64,000 nucleotides of DNA. Source: Burkholderiales bacterium (GTDB lineage: Bacteria; Pseudomonadota; Gammaproteobacteria; Burkholderiales; SG8-41). The notes below the pieces were generated by a model. It was not told the origin of the DNA and made no database searches. It saw only the letters and a list, made by a program, of their open reading frames with translations. The stretch lies in NCBI GenBank assembly GCA_019634975.1, contig JAHCAI010000005.1:1-64000 (forward strand), written 5' to 3'. Every line of letters starts with the position of its first letter. Positions within the stretch are counted from its first letter, which is position 1. This document shows positions 17,277 to 26,974 of the stretch, in pieces. Made by a program: the position numbers and the translations under genes.

Positions 17277-17963
17277 ATGAGAACCAGCAGCCAGTTCATC
17301 ATCGCAGCGGCCGCCGCCGCGGTCTTTGCAGCCAGCGCTGCCATGGCGCAACAATCCAGCCCTCGTGGAGCGGGCGCCGACATGCACAACCACGGCAGCG
17401 CCGGCCACGAATCCATGATGCGCCAGGGCATGGGCCCCGGCATGGGGCGCGGCCCGGTCGGCATGCTGACCACGCAGGATGCCAACTCAGCCACCGACAT
17501 GGGCATAACCATGAACCTGGTGCACGAGAACACCAGGATCAAGCGCACGGTCACCCGTCTCCCCGACGGCATCAAAACCGTTACTGAATCCGACGACCCC
17601 AAAATCGCGCAGGACATCAAGGCGCATGTCGCCAGCATGTCGGGCCGGCTCGCCGAGGGCAAGGAATTCAACATTTTCAGCACCACCTTGCCGGTGATCT
17701 TCGACAACGCGAAGAACATCAAGTCCACCGTCGAATACACGGCCAGGGGCGCCATCGTCACCCGCACTGCCCAAGACCCCAAGGTGGTCGCCGCGCTGCA
17801 GGCGCATGCCGACGAAGTCACGGAACTGGTCAAGGAAGGGCCGGTGGCCTTCCACCGCGGCATCGACTCGCGCGTGGCGATGGGGCCCGGCGGACCACGC
17901 GGCGCAAGCGCCGGCACTGCCAATCCGGCGGGACAGGGCCGGCAACTGCAACACGCGCATTAA
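17277..17963 (+). CDS. Periplasmic protein with His/Met-rich N-terminus
   Basis: This 228-residue protein has a Sec signal peptide (core FIIAAAAAAVFAASAAMA), then a short Met/His segment (HNHGSAGHESMMRQGMG). A longer domain beginning near residue 70 is predicted to be alpha/beta and contains RTVTRLPDGIKTVTES and a repeated HxxS/HADE pattern. I do not recognise the domain. GAGGAGA precedes the ATG. It lies in the same gene set as the His-rich protein upstream and the methyltransferase-like gene downstream. Confidence 0.7.
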   Translation: MRTSSQFIIAAAAAAVFAASAAMAQQSSPRGAGADMHNHGSAGHESMMRQGMGPGMGRGPVGMLTTQDANSATDMGITMNLVHENTRIKRTVTRLPDGIKTVTESDDPKIAQDIKAHVASMSGRLAEGKEFNIFSTTLPVIFDNAKNIKSTVEYTARGAIVTRTAQDPKVVAALQAHADEVTELVKEGPVAFHRGIDSRVAMGPGGPRGASAGTANPAGQGRQLQHAH

Positions 17964-17996
17964 AATCCAAAGAAAGCAAAACAGGGAAACCCCGGC

Positions 17997-18653
17997 ATGA
18001 ACCGATTCACGCTGCTCATCACATTGCTCTGCTCGCTGTCTGTACTGCCGGCAGCCGCACAAACCCCGCACCGGCATGACCACAGCTTCAGCGGCGCCGA
18101 ACACTGGGCAAAGATATTTGACGACCCGCAGCGCGACGCCTGGCAGAAACCGCACGAGGTGATCCAGGCGCTGCAATTGAAGCCGGACGCGGTCATCGCC
18201 GACATCGGCGCCGGCACCGGCTATTTCGCCGTGCGCTTCGCGCACATGGTGCCCAAGGGCAGGGTTTACGCGGCAGACGCCGAACCGGACATGGTCAAGT
18301 ACCTTGCCGAACGCGCGAAACGTTCAGGCCTCGGCAATCTCACCGCAGTGCAGGCGCAGCCCGGCGATCCGAAGCTGCCGGGGCCGGTGGACCTCGCCAT
18401 CCTGGTCGATGTGTATCACCACATCGACCAGCGCGAACAGTACTTCCGCAGGCTGCAGGATTCCCTGAAGCCGGGTGGCCGGCTGGCAATCATCGATTTC
18501 AGGCTGGATTCGCCGGTGGGACCGCCGCGGGCAGCGCGCATCGCAGCGGAGCAGGTCAAGGCGGAATTGCAGGGCGCGGGTTATGTGCTCGCCGAAGAAC
18601 ACGGCTTCCTGCCAAACCAATACTTCCTGGTTTTCCGGCCTGCGGGGGGATGA
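17997..18653 (+). CDS. Secreted class I SAM-methyltransferase-like protein
   Basis: This 218-residue protein begins with a Sec-type signal peptide (core LLITLLCSLSVLPAAAQ) and a short His-rich mature start (HRHDHSF). It then has a well-preserved class I methyltransferase fold: motif I ADIGAGTGYFAVRFA, acidic end of beta2 (YAADAEPDM), LVDVYHHI and LKPGGRLAIIDF. An intact SAM site in an apparently exported protein is unusual, since SAM is not known in the periplasm. The signal could instead be a membrane anchor. It is last in the His/Met-rich gene set. Confidence 0.75.
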   Translation: MNRFTLLITLLCSLSVLPAAAQTPHRHDHSFSGAEHWAKIFDDPQRDAWQKPHEVIQALQLKPDAVIADIGAGTGYFAVRFAHMVPKGRVYAADAEPDMVKYLAERAKRSGLGNLTAVQAQPGDPKLPGPVDLAILVDVYHHIDQREQYFRRLQDSLKPGGRLAIIDFRLDSPVGPPRAARIAAEQVKAELQGAGYVLAEEHGFLPNQYFLVFRPAGG

Positions 18654-18692
18654 TTAAAATATCTTTTAAAAACATATATTTATAAACAATAT
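18653..18692. repeat. AT-rich dispersed element (copy c)
   Basis: This 40-bp A/T-rich block begins at the stop codon of the methyltransferase-like gene. Its reverse complement carries TATAAATATATGTTTTTAAA, related to the family core. Confidence 0.5.
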
Positions 18693-18747
18693 GGTCCTGT
18701 TTCTTGGATACGGCGCGAAGCAGAAACTCTCAAGGTCGATATGCAAT

Positions 18748-18837
18748 GCATCACTCCGGAAAACCGGATACTCCTGATGCACTTAAAAGCCATGCCAGCG
18801 GGAAGTCGTTGCGCATCAGGTGTATTGGTCTGATGCG
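18748..18837. promoter_or_regulatory. Two GCATCA/TGATGC dyads upstream of the cus leader gene
   Basis: The first dyad is GCATCA (18748-18753) with TGATGC (18775-18780), enclosing TCCGG-AAAA-CCGGA. The second is CGCATCAG (18812-18819) with CTGATGCG (18830-18837). Two structures with the same half-site just before the metal-efflux module are candidate operators or 5' RNA hairpins. Confidence 0.4.
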
Positions 18838-18875
18838 ATTTGCCTTCACCTGATCACCCGACTAACATCGCGGCC

Positions 18876-19256
18876 ATGCGCCGCTCCCGTACACCGCGTC
18901 AGCTGATCGTCGGCATTGCCATCACCCTGATGGTGTTCTGCCAGGGCGCGGCCCTTGCATCAGCCTGTGCACCGGCGCCGTCCGCTGGAAGTAACGTGGC
19001 CGCACCACCCTGCCACGACGAATACGCTCCCGAACAAAGCAACGCCGACAAAGACGGTTGCACGTCACAATGCCAGGCATCGCTGACTTCGCCCGAGCCG
19101 TCAAAGTTCGACAGCGGCATGGCCATCACGCTTCCGCTGCAGTCGGCTTACACCGTCACTGCCGCCGGCGTTTACTGCGCCGCACGCTACGAGCCGCCGC
19201 TGCAGCACGCCACAGCCCCTCCACTGCCGATAGTTCTCTGCCGTCTGCTGAATTAG
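18876..19256 (+). CDS. Small secreted Cys-rich leader protein of the cus operon
   Basis: This 126-residue protein has a signal peptide (core LIVGIAITLMVFCQGAALA) and a Cys-rich mature part (PPCHDEY, DGCTSQCQ, later YCAAR and a terminal LCRLLN). It occupies the place where CzcI- or CopL-like small proteins precede metal-efflux operons. No enzymatic motif is seen. It probably binds metal in the periplasm or affects sensing. The ATG at 18876 is chosen over an upstream TTG at 18840. Confidence 0.6.
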   Translation: MRRSRTPRQLIVGIAITLMVFCQGAALASACAPAPSAGSNVAAPPCHDEYAPEQSNADKDGCTSQCQASLTSPEPSKFDSGMAITLPLQSAYTVTAAGVYCAARYEPPLQHATAPPLPIVLCRLLN

Positions 19257-19272
19257 CCTCCGCCAGGCCCTG

Positions 19273-19292
19273 CCACCGGTATTCACCGGTGG
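19273..19292 (+). terminator. Hairpin between leader gene and cusC
   Basis: CCACCGGT (19273-19280), loop ATTC, ACCGGTGG (19285-19292) form a perfect 8-bp stem 28 bp before cusC. It has no long T-tract, so it is better read as a processing or attenuation structure than a strong terminator. Confidence 0.45.
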
Positions 19293-19319
19293 GTTTCCAT
19301 CGGAACTTGCGGAGGTTAC

Positions 19320-20618
19320 ATGCGCTCATCATCAGCACCGGCGGCCTCGCGGCCGCATGACTCATCGTTTGCATCCCGCGCGGCACTGCTGCTCGCATTC
19401 GCCCTGTTTGCGTTTCCCGCCGCGCAAGCCGCGGAAAGGGCGCTCACACTGGCCGAGGCACTGGCCATTGCCGAGAGGGAATCGCCTGCGCTGGCTGCGC
19501 AGCGCTCGTCGGTGGCGGCCGCGGCGGAAATGACCTCGTCAGCACGCGAACTGCCGGACCCGAAACTGCGGCTCGGCATCGACAACCTGCCGGTGGATGG
19601 CGCGGATCGCTACAGCCTGACGCGTGACTTCATGACAATGCGCAAGATCGGCGTGGCGCAGGAGTTCGTCCGTGACGAGAAGCGCGAAATCAAGGGCAGG
19701 CGCGCCGAGAATGAGCTGCACCGTGAGCAGGCCATGCTCGGCGACGCGCGGGCCGCTCTGCGGCGTGATGTCGCACAGGCCTGGGTCGAACGCCATTTTG
19801 CCGAGCGCATGGCAGATGTCGTTGACGAGCAATACGCGGAAACGGATCTGCAACGCGAGTCCCTGCAGGCCGGGCTGCGCGCGGGAAAGGCGCAGGCCGC
19901 GGACCTGCTCGCGGTGCAGGTCAATCTGCAATCGCTGCTCGACCGCCGCGCCGAATACCGGCGACAGGCGGCACGCGCCACCGCCCTGCTGTCGCGCTGG
20001 CTGAAAAATGAAAGCGCCCGGCCGCTGGCCGCGCTGCCCGCCCGCCTGCTTCCGGCGCGGCACCACGATGTCGCAACACATGCAGAAAACCATCCGCATC
20101 TGCAGACGCTCGAGCGCCAGATCGAGGTCGCGCGCAACGATGCCGCGCTCGCCCGGGCGGCGAACAAACCGGACTGGGGCCTCGAAGTGGCTTATGCGCA
20201 GCGCGGGCCGCAGTACTCCAACATGCTGTCGGTGCAGGTCTCGATCGACCTGCCGCTGTTCCAGGCGAACCGGCAGGACCGCAGCGTCGCCGCAAAAATG
20301 GCGCAAGTGGAACAGGCACGCGCCTTGAAGGAAGATGCGCTGCGCCAGCATCTGGCGGAAGCGCGGGCCACGTGGGCGGACTGGGAGGCGGCCACCGCGC
20401 GATTGCAGCGTTTTGATGAGGCCCTGCTGCCTCTCTCCCGCGAGCGCTCGCAACTGGCGCTCGCCGCCTACCGCGGCGGACAGGGACCACTCGCTGCCGC
20501 GCTTGAAGCGCGCCGCGTTGAAATCGAACTTCGTTTGCAGCAATTGCAGCTCGCCGCCGAACAGGGGCGCGCTTATGCGCAATTGCTCTACTTTCTGCCG
20601 CAGGAGAATCAGCCATGA
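19320..20618 (+). CDS. cusC: Outer-membrane efflux protein of the Cu/Ag RND system
   Basis: This 432-residue TolC-family outer-membrane channel forms the exit duct for the CusCBA complex. It has a signal peptide (core LLLAFALFAFPAAQA) and two long coiled-coil repeats typical of OEP domains (LTLAEALAIAERESPAL near the N-terminus, LPLFQANRQDRSVAAK in the second half). It has no lipobox. Its stop overlaps the cusB start by 4 bp. Confidence 0.88.
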   Translation: MRSSSAPAASRPHDSSFASRAALLLAFALFAFPAAQAAERALTLAEALAIAERESPALAAQRSSVAAAAEMTSSARELPDPKLRLGIDNLPVDGADRYSLTRDFMTMRKIGVAQEFVRDEKREIKGRRAENELHREQAMLGDARAALRRDVAQAWVERHFAERMADVVDEQYAETDLQRESLQAGLRAGKAQAADLLAVQVNLQSLLDRRAEYRRQAARATALLSRWLKNESARPLAALPARLLPARHHDVATHAENHPHLQTLERQIEVARNDAALARAANKPDWGLEVAYAQRGPQYSNMLSVQVSIDLPLFQANRQDRSVAAKMAQVEQARALKEDALRQHLAEARATWADWEAATARLQRFDEALLPLSRERSQLALAAYRGGQGPLAAALEARRVEIELRLQQLQLAAEQGRAYAQLLYFLPQENQP

Positions 20619-22150
20619 AACTCAAGACCTCACTATTGATCGCGGGCACGCTCGCCCTTGCCGGCGCCGGCATCGGCGGCGGTTACTGGTACGCCATGCA
20701 GCGCATGGGCAGCATGACGGCTCCGCAACCCCCAGCTGCCGCAGATGCAGCAGGCGGCGCACCGGCGGACGCCGAACGCAAACCGCTGTACTGGCATGAC
20801 CCGATGGTGCCTGGCCCCAAGTTCGACAAGCCGGGCCCGTCGCCTTTCATGGACATGCAACTGGTGCCGGTGTATGCCGATGCCGGCGCCGATCAGGGCA
20901 GTGTCACCATCAGTCCTCGCACAACACAGAACCTCGGCATCCGCACCGTCGAAGTGATAACGGGGCGCATGAACAACGGCCTTACGACCGTCGGTGCAGT
21001 CAGTATCGACGAACGCACGATGGTGACGGTGCAATCGCGGGTTAGCGGGTACATAGAAAAACTCCATGTACGCGCCCAGTACGACGGCGTCGTGCGCGGC
21101 CAGCCGCTGGCGGAAATCTACGCACCGGAATGGCTGGCGGCGCAGGAAGAATATCTCGCGCTCAAACGCAGTCCGCAAACAGGCGCAAGCGATCTGGCAC
21201 AAGCAGCACGCCAGCGGCTGTCGCTGCTCGGCATCGACGAGGCGCAGATCAAACGCATCGAACAAAGCCGTAAAGCCGATGCACGCGTCACGCTGTCCGC
21301 ACCCGTCGGCGGCCTGGTCTGGGAACTCGGCGCCCGCGACGGTATGGCGGTCAGCCCTGGGGTGACGCTGTTCCGGCTGGTGAGCCTCGATTCGGTGTGG
21401 ATCAACGCCGAAATCCCGGAAACCGATGCCGCGCTGGTCAAACCCGGCGCAGCGGTCACCGCGCGCACGGCGGCGTTCCCGGAACAAGGTTTTAACGGCA
21501 AAGTCGCGATGCTGCTGCCCGACGTCAATGCCACCACGCGCACCATCAAGGCGCGTATCGTGCTCGCAAACCCCGGTGGCCGTTTGAAACCGGGCATGTA
21601 CGCCACGCTGAATTTTGCCAGCACGGACAAACCCGCGCTGATGGTGCCGTCGGAAGCAGTGATCCACACCGGCACGCGTGCCGTCGCCATCGTCGCCGAA
21701 GGCAAGGGCAAGTTCCGCCCGGTCGACATCGAGACCGGACGCGACAGCGGCGGCATGACCGAAATCCGCAAAGGCCTGACTGCGGGACAACGCGTTGTTG
21801 CCTCGGGGCAATTCCTGATCGATTCCGAAGCCAGCCTGAAAAGCACCCTGTCCCGCCTGGAAAGCGCCGTGGAAGCCCCGGCCAACGATCCGCCCGGTGG
21901 CGGTCATGTCGGCGCCGCGCGGGTGAACAGCATAGATGCCGCCGCTGGAAAACTCGACATCACCCACGGACCGATCCCGTCGCTGCAATGGCCGGAGATG
22001 ACCATGGGTTTCCGCGTCGAAGACAAAACGTTGCTGCAGGGACTCAAAGCCGGCGACCGGATCACTTTTGAAATGCGCGGCGAACCGGACAAGGACGGCG
22101 ATTACATCATCACCCGCATCCAGCCTGATTCCGGCGGGGACAAGAAATGA
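20615..22150 (+). CDS. cusB: RND periplasmic adaptor with C-terminal CusF domain
   Basis: This 511-residue membrane-fusion protein links inner-membrane CusA to the outer-membrane channel. An N-terminal TM/signal (about 6-26) is followed by a heavy-metal-binding segment with YWHDPMVPG and [10 protein letters not shown]. The adaptor core (barrel-sandwich, about 120-420) includes [12 protein letters not shown] and [11 protein letters not shown]. The last 80 residues form a CusF-type domain with His, Trp and two Met ligands ([15 protein letters not shown]), so the metallochaperone is fused here rather than separate. ATGA overlaps couple it to both neighbours. Confidence 0.93.
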   Translation: MKLKTSLLIAGTLALAGAGIGGGYWYAMQRMGSMTAPQPPAAADAAGGAPADAERKPLYWHDPMVPGPKFDKPGPSPFMDMQLVPVYADAGADQGSVTISPRTTQNLGIRTVEVITGRMNNGLTTVGAVSIDERTMVTVQSRVSGYIEKLHVRAQYDGVVRGQPLAEIYAPEWLAAQEEYLALKRSPQTGASDLAQAARQRLSLLGIDEAQIKRIEQSRKADARVTLSAPVGGLVWELGARDGMAVSPGVTLFRLVSLDSVWINAEIPETDAALVKPGAAVTARTAAFPEQGFNGKVAMLLPDVNATTRTIKARIVLANPGGRLKPGMYATLNFASTDKPALMVPSEAVIHTGTRAVAIVAEGKGKFRPVDIETGRDSGGMTEIRKGLTAGQRVVASGQFLIDSEASLKSTLSRLESAVEAPANDPPGGGHVGAARVNSIDAAAGKLDITHGPIPSLQWPEMTMGFRVEDKTLLQGLKAGDRITFEMRGEPDKDGDYIITRIQPDSGGDKK

Positions 22151-25100
22151 TCGCGCGCCTGATCCGCTGGTCGATCGTCAACCGCTTCCTGGTGCTGCTG
22201 GCTACCCTGATAGTCGCCGCCTGGGGGATATGGGCGATGCTGAAGACGCCGCTGGATGCGATCCCCGACCTGTCCGACGTGCAGGTCATCATCCGCACCA
22301 CCTATCCCGGACAGGCGCCGCAGATCGTCGAGGATCAGGTCACTTATCCGCTGACCACCACCATGCTGTCGGTGCCGGGTGCTAAAACGGTGCGCGGTTA
22401 TTCCTTTTTCGGCGATTCCTTCGTCTATGTCCTGTTCGAGGACGGCACCGATCTCTACTGGGCACGCTCGCGGGTGCTTGAATACCTCAACCAGGTGCAG
22501 GGCCGGTTGCCGGCGCAGGCCAAACCCGCCCTGGGCCCGGACGCCACGGGTGTGGGCTGGATTTATGAATACGCCGTGGTCGACCGCAGCGGACGCAACG
22601 ACATCGCGCAACTGCGCGCGCTGCAGGACTGGTTCCTCAAGTACGAATTGAAATCGGTGCCCAACGTCGCCGAAGTGGCCTCGGTGGGCGGCATGGTGCG
22701 CCAGTACCAGATCGTCCCCGACCCCGACCGCCTGCGCGCCTACAACATTCCGCTGTCGCGGGTGATTGCGGCGGTGCGTGCCGCCAACCGCGAGGCCGGC
22801 GGCGCGGTGCTCGAACTCGGTGAAGCCGAATACATGGTGCGCGCGCGTGGTTATCTGAAAACGCTCGATGACTTTCGCGCGATACCCATATCGACCAGCG
22901 ATGGCGGCACCCCCGTGCTGCTGAAGGACGTGGCACGAATCCAGGTCGGCCCCGAGCTGCGCCGCGGCATCGCCGAACTCGACGGCGAGGGAGAAACCGT
23001 CGGCGGCATCATCGTCATGCGCCAGGGCAAAAACGCGCTGGAAACGATCGAAGCGGTAAAAGCCAAAATCGAAGCATTAAAACCCGGGCTGCCGCCGGGT
23101 GTCGAAATCGTGCCAACCTATGACCGCTCGGGCCTGATCGAGCGCGCCGTCAGCCACCTCCGGGACAAACTGGTTGAGGAATTCATCGTGGTGGCGCTGG
23201 TGTGTTTCGTTTTCCTGTTTCACCTGCGCTCCAGCCTGGTTGCCATCATCACGCTGCCGCTCGGCATCCTGATCGCCTTCATCGTCATGCGTTACCAGGG
23301 CGTCAACGCCAACATCATGTCGCTGGGCGGCATCGCCATCGCCATCGGCGCGATGGTCGATGCCGCGGTGGTGATGATCGAAAACGCGCACAAACATCTG
23401 GAGACCTGGCGGCATGCGCATCCCGGCGCAAAGCTGCAGGAACAGGAACGCTGGCGTTTGATCGGTGATGCCGCGGCGGAAGTCGGTCCGGCACTGTTCT
23501 TCTGCCTGCTGATCATCACGCTGTCATTCATCCCGGTGTTTGCGCTCGAAGCGCAGGAAGGACGCCTGTTTTCACCCCTCGCGTTCACCAAGACCTACGC
23601 CATGGCGGCGGCGGCCGGCTTGTCGGTGACACTGGTGCCGGTGCTGATGGGGTACTGGATACGCGGCCGGATACCCGACGAAAATAGAAATATAATCAAC
23701 AGGTTACTGATATCCCTCTATCGGCCGCTACTGGCTGCGGTGTTACGTTCCCCGCGCAGCACACTGGTTGCCTCAGTCGTGGTGCTGGCGATCAGCATTA
23801 TTCCCGCGACACGCCTCGGCGGGGAATTCATGCCACCGCTGGACGAGGGCGACGTGTTGTACATGCCCACCGCCCTGCCCGGGCTGTCTGCCGGCAAGGC
23901 CGCGGAAATCCTGCAGCTGACCGACCGCCTGATCAAGAGCGTGCCGGAAGTCGCTCGCGTGTTCGGCAAGATCGGCCGCGCCGAAACCGCCACCGATCCG
24001 GCACCGCTGGAAATGGTCGAAACCACCATCCAGTTCAAACCGCAAAACGAATGGCGTCCGGGCATGACCCGGGACAAACTGATCGAGGAACTTGACCGCA
24101 CCGTGCAAGTGCCCGGCCTCAGCAATATATGGGTGCCGCCGATCCGCAACCGCATCGACATGCTCGCCACCGGCATCAAGAGCCCGCTGGGCATCAAGGT
24201 CTCCGGTCCGGACCTGGCGCAGATCGAACGTGTGACGCAGGACATCGAGCGCGTCGTGAAGGATGTGCCCGGCGTCACATCGGCGCTGGCGGAACGGCTG
24301 ACCGGCGGACGCTACATAGACGTCACCATCGACCGCCTGACCGCGGCGCGTTACGGCATGAACATTACCGACGTGCAGGACATTGTGTCGGCTGCAGTCG
24401 GCGGCGAAAACATCGCCGAAACCGTCGAAGGCCTGCAGCGCTTCCCGATCAGCGTGCGATATCCGCGTGAACTGCGCGATTCCGTCGAAAAACTGCGCAG
24501 CCTGCCCATCGTCACGGAACGCGGCGCGCAGATCACGCTCGGCACGCTCGCCGGTATCGCCATCGTTGACGGCCCGCCGATGCTGAGGAGCGAAAACGCG
24601 CGGCTCTCGGGCTGGGTCTATGTCGACCTGCGCGGTCGCGACCTGCAGTCGGTGGTCAACGATGCGCAGCGTGCGGTGCGCGAACAGGTCAAGCTGCCCG
24701 CCGGTTATTCGGTGGCGTGGTCTGGCCAGTTTGAATATCTGGAACGCGCCAAAAAACGCCTCGCACTGGTGATCCCCTTCACGCTGGTGATCATTTTTGT
24801 GCTGCTCTACCTGACGTTCCGCCGTATCGGTGAAGCGCTGCTGATCATGGCAACGGTGCCGTTCGCGCTCTGCGGCGGACTGTGGCTGATGTGGCTGCTC
24901 GGCTACAACATGTCGGTGGCCTCGGCAATCGGTTTCATCGCGCTGGCGGGCGTGGCGGCTGAATTCGGCGTGATCATGCTGCTCTACCTGCGGCAGGCGC
25001 TCGACCGGCGCATCGCCGCCGGCGCAACACCGGATCTGCAACTGGTCATGGCAGCCATCACCGAAGGCGCGGTGCTGCGGGTGCGGCCGAAAGCGATGAC

Positions 25101-25293
25101 CGTTGCAGTCATCGTCGCCGGCCTGCTGCCGATCATGTGGTCCAGCGGCACCGGCGCCGAAGTGATGCAGCGCATTGCTGCACCGATGATCGGCGGCATG
25201 ATCACCGCCCCGCTTCTATCGATGCTGGTGATTCCGGCGGCGTGGTTCCTGATGCGGCGGCGCCAGGCGATGCTCCCATCCACGGCGGCATGA
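22147..25293 (+). CDS. cusA: Cu(I)/Ag(I) RND efflux pump
   Basis: This 1048-residue inner-membrane proton-driven pump belongs to the heavy-metal RND family. Twelve TM segments and two large periplasmic loops are present. TM4 carries [19 protein letters not shown], the pattern of the monovalent-cation (CusA/SilA) branch. The N-terminus ([13 protein letters not shown]) and [14 protein letters not shown] are typical. It forms a complex with CusB and CusC encoded upstream. A short AT-rich coding patch near 23685-23705 is a local base-composition oddity. Confidence 0.95.
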   Translation: MIARLIRWSIVNRFLVLLATLIVAAWGIWAMLKTPLDAIPDLSDVQVIIRTTYPGQAPQIVEDQVTYPLTTTMLSVPGAKTVRGYSFFGDSFVYVLFEDGTDLYWARSRVLEYLNQVQGRLPAQAKPALGPDATGVGWIYEYAVVDRSGRNDIAQLRALQDWFLKYELKSVPNVAEVASVGGMVRQYQIVPDPDRLRAYNIPLSRVIAAVRAANREAGGAVLELGEAEYMVRARGYLKTLDDFRAIPISTSDGGTPVLLKDVARIQVGPELRRGIAELDGEGETVGGIIVMRQGKNALETIEAVKAKIEALKPGLPPGVEIVPTYDRSGLIERAVSHLRDKLVEEFIVVALVCFVFLFHLRSSLVAIITLPLGILIAFIVMRYQGVNANIMSLGGIAIAIGAMVDAAVVMIENAHKHLETWRHAHPGAKLQEQERWRLIGDAAAEVGPALFFCLLIITLSFIPVFALEAQEGRLFSPLAFTKTYAMAAAAGLSVTLVPVLMGYWIRGRIPDENRNIINRLLISLYRPLLAAVLRSPRSTLVASVVVLAISIIPATRLGGEFMPPLDEGDVLYMPTALPGLSAGKAAEILQLTDRLIKSVPEVARVFGKIGRAETATDPAPLEMVETTIQFKPQNEWRPGMTRDKLIEELDRTVQVPGLSNIWVPPIRNRIDMLATGIKSPLGIKVSGPDLAQIERVTQDIERVVKDVPGVTSALAERLTGGRYIDVTIDRLTAARYGMNITDVQDIVSAAVGGENIAETVEGLQRFPISVRYPRELRDSVEKLRSLPIVTERGAQITLGTLAGIAIVDGPPMLRSENARLSGWVYVDLRGRDLQSVVNDAQRAVREQVKLPAGYSVAWSGQFEYLERAKKRLALVIPFTLVIIFVLLYLTFRRIGEALLIMATVPFALCGGLWLMWLLGYNMSVASAIGFIALAGVAAEFGVIMLLYLRQALDRRIAAGATPDLQLVMAAITEGAVLRVRPKAMTVAVIVAGLLPIMWSSGTGAEVMQRIAAPMIGGMITAPLLSMLVIPAAWFLMRRRQAMLPSTAA

Positions 25294-25327
25294 ATTTATT
25301 AATAAAAACAATTACTTAAAATAAATT
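25294..25327. repeat. AT-rich dispersed element (copy d)
   Basis: This A/T block starts directly after the cusA stop codon. Its reverse strand reads TTAAGTAATTGTTTTTATTA, close to the family core. It separates the cus operon from the mer promoter. Confidence 0.6.
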
Positions 25328-25349
25328 CGAGCAGGGAACACCATCGTTG

Positions 25350-25380
25350 TTGACCCTGCACCCGGGTTCAGGGTTTAAAT
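25350..25380 (+). promoter_or_regulatory. MerR-type promoter/operator
   Basis: The -35 TTGACC (25350-25355) and -10 TTAAAT (25375-25380) are separated by 19 bp, the overlong spacer that MerR-family activators correct. A dyad ACCCTG (25353-25358) / CAGGGT (25369-25374) lies in the spacer. It drives the merR-like gene and the two genes behind it. Confidence 0.78.
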
Positions 25381-25405
25381 TGCGTTCGACGATCAGGAGA
25401 ATTTC

Positions 25406-25825
25406 ATGAGCGCACCCGAACGATTGACCCGCGGCAAACTGGCCGGACGCGGCGGCGTCAACATCGCGACCATCCGCTATTACGAAAACCGCGGGCTGCT
25501 GCCGCAGGCGCCACGCACCCGGTCCGGCTACCGGGTTTACGACGGCGACGCGCTGCGCCGTCTGCAATTCATCCGGCAGGCGCAGGCTCTCGGTTTCACG
25601 CTGGAGGAAATCGGAGAGCTGCTGTCGCTGCGCATGCAACCGGGAATCACCTGCGCCGACATCCAGATGCGCGCGAGAGAAAAAATCGCTGCCATCGAGA
25701 ACCGAATCCGGGATCTGCAGCAGATCAGGAACGCGCTGAGCGGGCTGGCTGCCGCTTGCCACGGCGATGGGCCGACCAGCGAATGCCCGATACTCGAAGC
25801 ACTGGAGATGGAGCGCCAGCAATGA
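25406..25825 (+). CDS. merR: MerR-family Hg(II)-type regulator
   Basis: This 139-residue MerR-type activator has an N-terminal winged helix (NIATIRYYENRGLL), a long dimerisation helix, and metal-site cysteines C83, C118 and C127. The 35- and 9-residue spacings equal those of the classic Hg(II) sensor MerR (C82, C117, C126), and C-H-x7-C-P is also conserved. It should sense Hg(II) and act on its own upstream 19-bp-spacer promoter. Unlike in most mer operons it is the first gene of the transcript rather than divergent. Confidence 0.88.
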   Translation: MSAPERLTRGKLAGRGGVNIATIRYYENRGLLPQAPRTRSGYRVYDGDALRRLQFIRQAQALGFTLEEIGELLSLRMQPGITCADIQMRAREKIAAIENRIRDLQQIRNALSGLAAACHGDGPTSECPILEALEMERQQ

Positions 25826-26571
25826 AAGTCGAATTGATCTACGACGCCGATTGCCCCAATGTCACGCAGGCCCGTCGCCTGCTGATCAAGGCATTTGCCC
25901 GCACTGGCGTTTCAGCACGATGGCTGGAATGGGATCGCGCCTCACCCGAAAGCCCCGGCTACGTGCGGGCCTTCGGCTCGCCGACCATACTCGTTGACGG
26001 TAAGGATGTTGCCGAAACCGGTGCCGTGTCGGGAGCAGGCGCTTGCCGCGTCTACAGCGACAGCACGGGCCGGCTGAGCGGCATCCCACCGCTGGACACG
26101 GTTTCCTCGGCACTGCTGGCAAAAGCCGTCCCCTTGACGCCATCAACCCCGGGACGTTGGCGGGCACTGGCCGCCGCTTCCCCGGCACTCGGCGTGGCGT
26201 TACTGCCCAAACTGGTCTGCCCGCTGTGTTTCCCCGCGTACGCCGCGATACTGAGTGCGCTGGGCATTGAGTTCATTGATTACACGCCCTACCTGCTGCC
26301 ACTGACGACATTTTTTCTTGCCGTAGCGCTGGGCGTGCTGGCGCTGCAGGCGCGGCGCACGGGTAATGTCACCGCGCTGCTGCTCGGCCTGGCCGCGGCA
26401 ATGATCGTGCTTCTCGGAAAATTTCATTTCGAACACGACTGGCTGACGACCGGCGGTGTCATCCTGCTGATCGTGGCCATACTTCTCGGCAACCGCAACC
26501 GAACAAGCACCACGCCAGCCTGCCCGGCCTGCGTCTCCGGCGGCAACGATCAACCAATCAGGACGCATTGA
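25822..26571 (+). CDS. Fusion of thioredoxin-like domain and MerC-type membrane transporter domain
   Basis: This 249-residue protein has an N-terminal domain (about 1-80) that is thioredoxin-like with a single front cysteine (YDADCPNVTQARRLL) and a C in SGAGACRVY. The C-terminal part (about 115-230) has four membrane segments with LVCPLCFPAYAAIL, matching the paired cysteines of MerC-type mercury importers. A tail with PACPAC follows. It likely takes Hg(II) across the inner membrane and hands it between thiols. The start overlaps the merR stop (ATGA). No MerA reductase is visible nearby. Confidence 0.75.
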   Translation: MKVELIYDADCPNVTQARRLLIKAFARTGVSARWLEWDRASPESPGYVRAFGSPTILVDGKDVAETGAVSGAGACRVYSDSTGRLSGIPPLDTVSSALLAKAVPLTPSTPGRWRALAAASPALGVALLPKLVCPLCFPAYAAILSALGIEFIDYTPYLLPLTTFFLAVALGVLALQARRTGNVTALLLGLAAAMIVLLGKFHFEHDWLTTGGVILLIVAILLGNRNRTSTTPACPACVSGGNDQPIRTH

Positions 26572-26581
26572 GGAGAACATC

Positions 26582-26848
26582 ATGGCGGCAACCCGAAAAA
26601 TCGAAGTATTCAGCGCCGGATGCAGCGTGTGCGATGACACCGTCGCATTGATCAACCGCATCGCATGCCCGTCCTGCGAGGTGCTGATCCTCGACATGCA
26701 CGAACCCGTGAATGCAAAAAAAGCCAGGCAATACGGTATTCGAAGTGTTCCCGCCGTTGTTGTCGACGGAAAACTCTCGGATTGCTGTGCCGGGAGCGGC
26801 CCGGATGAACAGACTTTGCGGGCACTGGGTGTCGGCAGGCCACTGTAG
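26582..26848 (+). CDS. Small thioredoxin-like protein (CSVC)
   Basis: This 88-residue cytoplasmic thioredoxin/glutaredoxin-fold protein has a C-S-V-C redox or metal-binding motif near residue 14, a cis-Pro (SVPAVVVDG) and an extra cysteine pair (DCCAG). It is third in the merR operon, 10 bp after the fusion gene and with GAGGAG upstream. It may buffer or pass on Hg(II) as a thiol carrier. Confidence 0.78.
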   Translation: MAATRKIEVFSAGCSVCDDTVALINRIACPSCEVLILDMHEPVNAKKARQYGIRSVPAVVVDGKLSDCCAGSGPDEQTLRALGVGRPL

Positions 26849-26974
26849 CCTGTTCAGGTGTCAGTGCTTTGATCGTTGAGAGGGCTTTACTGAAACTCCA
26901 GGCATGATTTTCATGCTTGAAGACCGTCCTCGAGCTCACACGATTATCACGTTGACGAAATGATCATAAATTTT

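Noticed and set aside
20633..21988. 451-codon minus-strand frame across cusB
   Set aside because: Antisense shadow without domain, start signal or conserved pattern; cusB is clear on the plus strand.
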